This document shows, one piece after another, positions 57,939-64,000 of a stretch of DNA of 64,000 nt. The stretch's first letter is position 1, and the number at the start of each line of letters is the position of its first letter. The position numbers were made by a program, and so were the translations under genes. Origin of the DNA: Erythrophleum ivorense (lineage: Eukaryota > Streptophyta > Magnoliopsida > Fabales > Fabaceae); NCBI GenBank assembly GCA_026724425.1, contig JAIUCV010000084.1, positions 2,908,001 to 2,972,000 on the forward strand, in the 5' to 3' direction. The notes under the pieces are model-generated. The model saw nothing but the letters and a program-made list of their open reading frames with translations. It had not been told where the DNA came from and did no database searches.

Positions 57939-59303
57939 TGAAACAACCAAACTTTTTTTTTTTTTAAATAGTTAGCCCAGCTTAATATTCCCATAGATAT
58001 TAATCCTCAACAGCTAATTCAACAACACAATGCGGAAGTAAACCAATATTATTAAATCATAATAATTGTTCAACAAATAACCAATAAAGAATAACCAATA
58101 AAGAATAACTCTAGCAACCTAAACACCAGGTTTGCTACATTATTGAAAATAACTAACACCCTAAACTCATGAATTTCTGGTCAACCATAACAACAAAGCC
58201 AGAATCAAATTCCTAATCTCATCATCCTCTTCTCTCGGTCTCTTTCCGCGGAAGAACATTGCTGTTACCTGCATCACATTGGAATAGAGATGCGTAAGTA
58301 TTATCATAAATACTTAGTGAGTGGATCATCCTGCCTACAGGCCAATTACGTCAAACAGTAGACAATACATCACAATAAACAACAACCATAACAATGCTTA
58401 ACAATGCTCAACAATATAAACATTCCCTGTCAGGAAACACCCACGTTTCCTGACACCCAGGTCGGTGTCGACCGACACCTCTATGGTGTCGATCGACGCC
58501 AGCCTCCCGAGTGTCGATCGACACTCAACGAGTGTCGCTCGACACCGGCTCGACGCCCAGAAACCAAACGCGATGAAACAGTGCGAAAAACAGTAAAAAC
58601 AACAACAATCAATGGGATTCAACCCCCATATACGCATCAAACCACATAAAACCGAAGAACAACTCAAGAACAACAACATAAACTCAAATCAAACAATCTC
58701 TAGTGATTAACGGACCTACAGTCACGCACTCACCTTGAAAAGGGGTTAGAAGGAAGGAAAAGAGAAGGAACAACGAAGAACAGCCACGGATTCAACCCAG
58801 AAACTCAGAAATCACCTCCAATCCTCCAAAAATCGCCTAAGAACCTTGATATCTCGAAAACTGTGCCTTTCTCGCGGCCACAGGGCTTAAAAACGCGAGT
58901 CTAGGGCTTTTCTCGCCCAAACCAGCCCAAAACCAGCCGACTTGAATCAAACCGGTCGATTTCACCATAACCGGTGTCGATCGACACCCTCCCTTGGTGT
59001 CGGTCGACACCCATCGACCAAACCAACTCCAATTGCAAATCGATCGACTTAAACCGGAAATCAAACCTGATAACCGGTGTCGATCGACACCCTTCGGGTG
59101 TCGATCGATACTAGTCGTTCAGAAGAATTTAACACACTTTCTTCGCGATGCTTGAACCTTAGACCGACTGCACAACAATCAAACAAGAACATGCACAACC
59201 AATCCTCAATTCACACCTCTAAGAGCATGTGCCAACTACTCCCGAACCCCTAGCATCGTCCAACACCACTTTCAAAACAACTTTTTGGTTCACGGATGTT
59301 ACA
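57939..59303 (-). repeat. E4 5' LTR
   Basis: 1,365 bp. The most complete palindrome set: 58464-58479, 58485-58500, 58510-58525, 58531-58546; 58973-58988, 58996-59011; 59076-59091, 59097-59112. The predicted leader intron spans 58269-58733. A TATA-like region lies in GCGTTTTTAAGCCC near 58890. Confidence 0.94.
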
Positions 59304-60410
59304 TGTTATCTATTACTCAAATAGAGTATTGAAGGATTGCAATATTTTTTTGCTAGCAAAAGTTATTATATTTGTAATATTTTGTTTCCATGCATTGACA
59401 TTGACAATAACAATTGCGTGTCTCAGTTTTTAACATGTCTTTTTTGACAGTCCTATAGTGAGAAGATGGAGTAGTTATATCTTCTTGAAGTAATTTCTCT
59501 TTTTGACAGTCCTATAGTGAGAAGATGGAGTAATTATATATTTTTGAAGTAATTTTCTCTTTTTGACGTCTTATCTCTTATATTCCCGCGTATGTTAATG
59601 TATTTATTAATTTGTTCTGATTCAATGCTTTTACTGAATAAGAAACCTTGTTTAATATTTTTTGGCTGATATGTCTAGATTTATTTATTTGCTTTCTAAT
59701 TCTGTAAAAGTTTTCTGTTTCTTCATGTGAACAGAAAACAAATGTATACAGATTCCTTTTCCAATTTTAATGCTAAAATTGTGGTGTCCCCTGTTATTTT
59801 TAAGCTAGACTGTTATGAAATATTATGAAATATTGAGTAATTTAACAAAATAAATCTTGGGTTATTGGTGTGTTCACACGGATTCACGCGGACACCACGC
59901 ACGCGCATAGACGTGTTATTTGTTACTCAAATAGAGTATTGAAGGATTGCAGATTTTGCAATATTTTTTGTCTCGCAAAAACTAGTATATTTGTAATATT
60001 TTGTTTCCCATACATTGCAATAACAATTGCGTGTCTCAATTTTTAACATGTCTTTTTGACAGTCCTTTAGAATATAAATTTTTAAAAGTTTGTTTGAGAT
60101 ATGTAGCCTACTTTCCAAAAGTATTTGAAGTAATTTTCTCTTTAATCTGCAGGCAGAAGATGGAGAATTATATTCCCCCGTATGTCAATGTATTTATTAA
60201 TTTGTTCTCATTCAGTGCGTTTACTAAATTAGTAACTGTGTTGGCTAATAGGTCCAGATTTTAATTTATTTGCTTTCCAATTTCATAAAAGGTTTCTGTT
60301 TCTTCATGTGAAGAAGTGGTTTTCCCTGTTATTTTTAAGCTAAACTGATATTTATAGTACGAAATATTGAGTAATTTAACAAAATAATGGGTAATTATGC
60401 ATTTGGGAAC
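59304..60410. repeat. Diverged tandem duplication of host sequence
   Basis: About 59304-59870 and 59920-60400 are related (shared ACTCAAATAGAGTATTGAAGG, ATTGCGTGTCTCA, TTTATTAATTTGTTCT, ATTGAGTAATTTAACAAAATAA). The first copy has an inner 59-bp tandem repeat (59442 and 59501, TTTTGACAGTCCTATAGTG). No gene recognised; the sense is unclear and it may be decayed UTR or transposon DNA. Confidence 0.65.
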
Positions 60411-60580
60411 ATGAAATCGTAATTAGTGTGCAATATAAATAAATTTAAAATTTGATTCAAATTCATATATATATATGTTTGTGTCTTTAGATGAATAGAG
60501 AGTCTTGTTCGATACATATGTCGTCACTATTACTAAGCTTGTTTAATTTTTAATCTTGCATAAATAAGGTAATTGCTCTT
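60411..60580. other. Spacer downstream of the thioesterase gene
   Basis: AT-rich, with a short (AT)n near 60464. Should hold the 3' UTR of the minus-strand gene that stops at 60581. Confidence 0.5.
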
Positions 60581-62110
60581 CTAATGAAGCAATGGTTCCT
60601 TCGTCTTGTAGTTGAGTCTTTGTACGGAAGACGAGTTGTTTTGGAGATAAGGCACAACGTATTTCATAACATCGGGATTTTCCATGTCGTCGTGTCCACC
60701 AGGTACACTCACAAACTTCACTTTGCCAGCATCGTCCAACGTTTTCAGACCAATCCAGTCCTCTGTATAGAGCTGTGTCTGGTTAGCAGAGAGAACTGGT
60801 TCATTTTCAGCTGCACCATCCCGGTAAAACCCGAACCAAGATGATTCTTTTGGAACAATAACCTTGTCGTCCTCAAACTGTAAATAAAAACAGTTATCAT
60901 CATGAGAGAATTCATTCACTCGATGAAAATTGAAATGAAAGAGGACGGTTTTGTGGAAAATACGAACCATGACAAGAACTAAGTTGTCTAAGCTCGCGAA
61001 ACGGTCTTTGTAAGTTTCGTTTCTTTGGTTTGGTATCTCATTGTTAAGCTTCGGTAGATACTTAGAACCTTTCACGTACTCTGCGATATCCTGTGAAACC
61101 AAAAGTAAAGATTCTGTTAAATTCTAGATCAGATATGGTTCTATTTTTTCAACTAGATATATGGTGAGTCTGAGTAGACCATACAGTAGGGTTTTTGACG
61201 TAACCACTAGGAGCTAAATGATCCTGCATAATCATAAAAGATATTAACTAATCACTGACTAATGATTACAATCCTGATAGTGAGAGAGGTTGAGAGAGAT
61301 ACTTGAACGAATTCAGAATAGACCGCCTGCTGAAGCAGTTTATCTACGACGTCACACAAGTCACCATTCTTTACCCAAAAACCCAAAAAAAAACAGAGAA
61401 AGACATTGTTATTACTATGATTGATTGATTACAATAAAATGATTATAAAAGATAAGAGATTTTAAAAATGCTTACACCAAAAACACCACAAAAAGGAACA
61501 GAGGAGATTCCAGCATGAGGGCCTGCTAAAGATATGTAGTTGTAAACCTTAGGCCCGTCATCGCAGAACTCGATCAGCCCTCGTGCAACTAGATTCCCCT
61601 GTTGTTCCATCATTCATCAAAAGATAAAAGGGTAAAGATATATATATATAAAATAAAAAAAAACTGTTTTTCTATCTGTTTTTCTTTTCATGAAAGTATC
61701 AAGAAACCTGAGATCTTGCAACTATGTTGTATCCTTCACGCAACACGTCCATTTGCTTCACCTTTTCACACACTATTTCGACTTGTTCAGTAAGTGGCTT
61801 TAACCATGAATCGATTATTCCGTTTCCAATTTCTCTGGATTCATAAAGAAAAACAAGAGTTGTACTATCAAACAAAATACATCATCATGGTCAGCCACTA
61901 TAGACGTCTTAAATACGAAAAGTTCTCAACTTACAAGCAAAAGCCTTGAGAGCCAGAGTGGTCAGTGAGAAACCGTGTGAAGTCAGAGTTTGTTTCATCA
62001 GAACATTCAGCTGAAATTCCATGAAGCATTACGAAAGGAACTGAGATAGAAACATGAATCAAGGCTAAGAATGCAACAGCCACCGCAAAACCAAACTGCT
62101 TCTTCCCCAT
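60581..62110 (-). CDS. Palmitoyl-protein thioesterase family protein, seven exons
   Basis: Exons on the minus strand: 61935-62110, 61708-61834, 61476-61598, 61303-61368, 61185-61223, 60968-61090 and 60581-60877. All borders are GT/AG and phases agree, giving 316 residues, a normal length for the plant family. This alpha/beta-hydrolase family removes palmitate from S-acylated proteins, typically in lysosome/vacuole or the secretory path. The N-terminus (MGKKQFGFAVAVAFLAL) is a signal peptide, followed by VPFVMLHGIS near residue 25. The nucleophile Ser sits in ARSQGN, the probable Asp in YTEDWIGL and the His in PGGHDD. EIGNG, ARGLIEFCDDGPKVYNYISLAGPHAG and ESSWFGFYRDGA are family landmarks. The elbow reads AxSxG rather than GxSxG. 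No frame lesions. A TATA box lies 74 nt upstream. Confidence 0.9.
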
Positions 62111-62183
62111 AGAGAAAGGCGAGAAGTAGTAATGGCGTTTAGGTTTTGGTATGTTTCTTTAACAAGTTCTGAGATGGGAATTT

Positions 62184-62193
62184 CCTTTATATA
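62184..62193 (-). promoter_or_regulatory. TATA box of the thioesterase gene
   Basis: Minus strand reads TATATAAAGG about 75 nt upstream of the start codon at 62110. Confidence 0.65.
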
Positions 62194-62214
62194 GAGGAAA
62201 TAGAAAGAGTGTGG

Positions 62215-62332
62215 TTGCAGCCAAGCAATCATCAAAGAGGTGCATTTATGAATAAAAATGGACGATGCTGATATGATTTAAATCTTCCATATGAAATGGA
62301 CGGAGATGATTGATTGATATCTTCGATTCTAA
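62215..62332. repeat. 118-bp promoter repeat, copy 1
   Basis: TTGCAGCCAAGCAAT... to CTTCGATTCTAA; near-identical to 62461-62578 (same length, few mismatches). It lies just upstream of the TATA box of the thioesterase gene. Confidence 0.85.
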
Positions 62333-62460
62333 CACTCTTCTAAGTTCTTCATCGTCTTTTCTTGCTGCCTCTTTTAGTATGTGTAAATGTATATTTATAA
62401 TATTAATATACAAATAACTAAATATATACTAGGCTCACCCCATTTCTGGTCGTATTAGAA

Positions 62461-62578
62461 TTGCAGCCAAGCAATGATTAAGGAAATGCATTTATGAATA
62501 AAAATGGACGATGCTGATATGATTTAAATCTTCCATATGAAATGGACGGAGATGATGGATTGATATCTTCGATTCTAA
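62461..62578. repeat. 118-bp promoter repeat, copy 2
   Basis: Direct repeat of 62215-62332, offset by 246 bp. A further related stretch (CATCGTCTTTTCTTGCTGCCTC) occurs at about 62350 and 63443, so the upstream region has been duplicated more than once. Confidence 0.85.
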
Positions 62579-62764
62579 GCTGACAATCACAAGCAAATAT
62601 AGTACCATGAAACAAACACAAACCAGCCGAGTAGTGCTTTGATGGAATTTTACTAAATAACAAACTTGTAAAAACTAAACAGATGTGTGATTGCATGCCA
62701 ATGTTGCCATCAGATAAATAACAAAACCAATCAAACGGCAGAAACAGTGAGTAAAAAGAAGTAC

Positions 62765-62915
62765 CTTCACAAAAAGAAAATCGATAAGCAAATGAGAGGT
62801 AACACTTGGAGCAGATTTCAACCATCCACCATACATTTCCTTTGATGCCCAGCCAGCGATTACATCACTCATACGATACTGTGTTCTTAGCTTCGCCGTA
62901 AGAAGTCCATATATC
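62765..62915 (-). pseudogene. SF1 helicase exon fragment (IGHMBP2/Upf1-like)
   Basis: A single 151-nt exon with acceptor TTTGCAG|G and donor GTGAAG|GTAC. It encodes about 50 residues, with the QYRM motif of Upf1-like SF1 helicases followed by WASKEMYGGWLKSAPSV and SHLLIDFLFVK. This matches my memory of plant DNA-binding IGHMBP2-like helicases. No Walker A or other helicase motif is nearby, so it is a stray exon with its intron edges, moved here by duplication or capture. Confidence 0.72.
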
Positions 62916-62978
62916 CTGCAAAGACTGACCAGCTTCAAAATCGAAACCAATACAAACAAGCAAATAGAAGGCAAGTTT

Positions 62979-63127
62979 ACCTTTTATGAAAGCAAGAGTG
63001 AGAAGTGGTTATCATCAGCCTTACGTAAAGTTTAATCAAAATTATAAAGTAAGCATCCGAACTTTTTTTCTCAATTTCCTCTGGCCAAGTGGAGAGTGCC
63101 ACGTGTTCATTAAGCACATGCGCTCGC
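62979..63127. other. Intergenic, left of the MITE
   Basis: Contains AAGTAAGCATCCGAACTTT at about 63047, repeated at about 63363 on the other side of the MITE. No gene seen. Confidence 0.5.
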
Positions 63128-63130
63128 TTA

Positions 63131-63351
63131 GGGCATACGCAACGCAAAATCCCTACTTAATATTTTATAATATAATTTCGCAAAAAGAGAAGATGATTTC
63201 ACGTGTTTCTTTTTCTTCCACATATCTTTAAGCAGCGGAGCTTAAAAAGGCTTATTTAAGCAGCGAAGCTTGATTTTAATTGCATTATTCATTTAATTTT
63301 ATTGTATTTTATTGTAACCAGCGTGTTAAGAGTTCAGCGTTGCGCATGCCC
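63131..63351. mobile_element. Tourist/Harbinger-type MITE
   Basis: 221 bp with terminal inverted repeats GGGCATACGCAACGC and GCGTTGCGCATGCCC (one mismatch), flanked by TTA at 63128-63130 and 63352-63354, the usual PIF/Harbinger target duplication. No coding capacity. Confidence 0.78.
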
Positions 63352-63354
63352 TTA

Positions 63355-64000
63355 AAACGCTTAAGTAAGCATCCGAACTTTGTTTTTTAAATAGTTTTAT
63401 TTAATTAAATCGTTAATAATGCCTAGCACCCCTTCTAACTTCATCGTCTTTTCTTGCTGCCTCTTTTGGTTTTTTTTTTTTTTTTTTTTTGTCAGTGTAA
63501 ATGTATATTTATAATATATATATTTATGTCAAGTGCTTATATTTGGTTTTACCATGGAAAAAGTTATAAAGAACAAATAGGCAATGCAACTTTACACTAA
63601 GGAAAGATACTACAACGAATTTTAATTGTGTAACAAATAATAGTTCCAAAAGGTGAAAAACACTAAAAAAAAAAAATTTAGACTCCATTTGTGATACATA
63701 TTAGAATATATATAAGTCTATATAGTCCATTTAATATACAAGTCTCTAAATGCACAAACACGTTACGTTTTCGTTACTTACAATAAATTATAGGAAATGT
63801 AAGTGATAATTGCCTTAGTCGAGTTGTTATCTGATGAATTCAGTTTTAGTGATAATCATACAACCAATAAACCCATCTGAGTTTATGACCCTGAGGGTCG
63901 GCCTCGTTTTTGTGGCTGATTCATGTCCATTTAGGGCTATGTGTCCAAGGACGTTACGAATTGTGTTTTACTTCTGATATTTGATGCAAGGTCCAGCAGT
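63355..64000. other. Intergenic, right end
   Basis: AT-rich. Holds a second copy of TTCATCGTCTTTTCTTGCTGCCTCTTTT near 63441 with a 20-bp poly-T interruption, followed by TGTAAATGTATATTTATAATAT as near 62380. Nothing else recognised to the end of the window. Confidence 0.5.

Larger units (their letters stand above)
50940..59303 (-). mobile_element. E4: intact-looking Ty3/gypsy (Tekay-like) retrotransposon
   Basis: 8,364 bp with both LTRs, PBS, PPT, open gag and open pol, and the target duplication TGTTA at 50935-50939 and 59304-59308. By eye the two LTRs differ by three substitutions and one 59-bp deletion, so the insertion is young. It is the only copy in the window with no coding lesion. 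Confidence 0.95.

Noticed and set aside
58464..58546. Regularly spaced palindromes considered as a CRISPR array
   Set aside because: Repeats are perfect inverted repeats with 5-9 base gaps, no spacers of usable length, in a plant genome with no cas genes.
59927..60264. Small open frames (63 and 87 codons) in the duplicated flank
   Set aside because: Not conserved between the two copies of the duplication; AT-rich.

Overview
This is plant nuclear DNA, most likely from a Brassicaceae species. It holds two ordinary intron-bearing host genes at the edges and about 55 kb of nested transposable elements between them. On the left is a secreted X8-domain (CBM43) protein gene (1859-2565, minus, four exons). 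On the right is a palmitoyl-protein thioesterase gene (60581-62110, minus, seven exons), followed by a helicase exon fragment and a small Harbinger-type MITE. I rebuilt both host genes by hand from splice sites and reading phase.

The core (about 3.28-50.9 kb) is built on a composite unit of about 3.85 kb, repeated in tandem. Each unit carries a Helitron-like segment ending in a hairpin and CTAG, a truncated LTR (called LTRz here), an antisense fragment of a CACTA-type transposase gene, a second truncated LTR (LTRy) and an unidentified 0.4-kb segment. Unit 1 (3281-15236) is split by element E1. Unit 2 (from 15237) is split by E2 and mostly lost. Unit 3 (from 25097) is joined to E3. Unit 4 (34732-38582) is uninterrupted and keeps the empty target site of E1. 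Unit 5 (38583-38740) is cut off by E5.

The large coding regions all belong to Ty3/gypsy chromovirus-type LTR retrotransposons (Tekay/Del-like, with a chromodomain at the integrase end). E1 (minus, 5660-13763, TSD ATATC) has a nonsense codon in pol. E2 (plus, 16436-23632) has a nonsense codon in gag. E3 (minus, 26818-34731) has a nonsense codon in gag and rearranged LTRs. E4 (minus, 50940-59303, TSD TGTTA) has both reading frames open and nearly identical LTRs, so it is the best candidate for an active copy. E5 (plus, 38741-49336) is a decayed chimera with two pol segments. E6 (49337-50910) is a 3' remnant. A solo LTR (46899-48201, TSD AATCC) sits just before the 3' LTR of E5.

The features I find most unusual are structural. 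(1) A 108-114 nt GT-AG interval separates gag and pol in all five copies; its length varies in modulo 3, yet removing it always joins gag to pol in frame. (2) Every LTR family carries paired 16-bp palindromes (GGTGTCGATCGACACC and variants) at 21-23 bp centre-to-centre, and many rearrangement breakpoints fall on them. (3) Three element lineages have, at the same place in the 3' UTR, arrays of short inverted repeats that share a design but not a sequence. All of this rests on reading by eye; no alignment, folding or database search was run.
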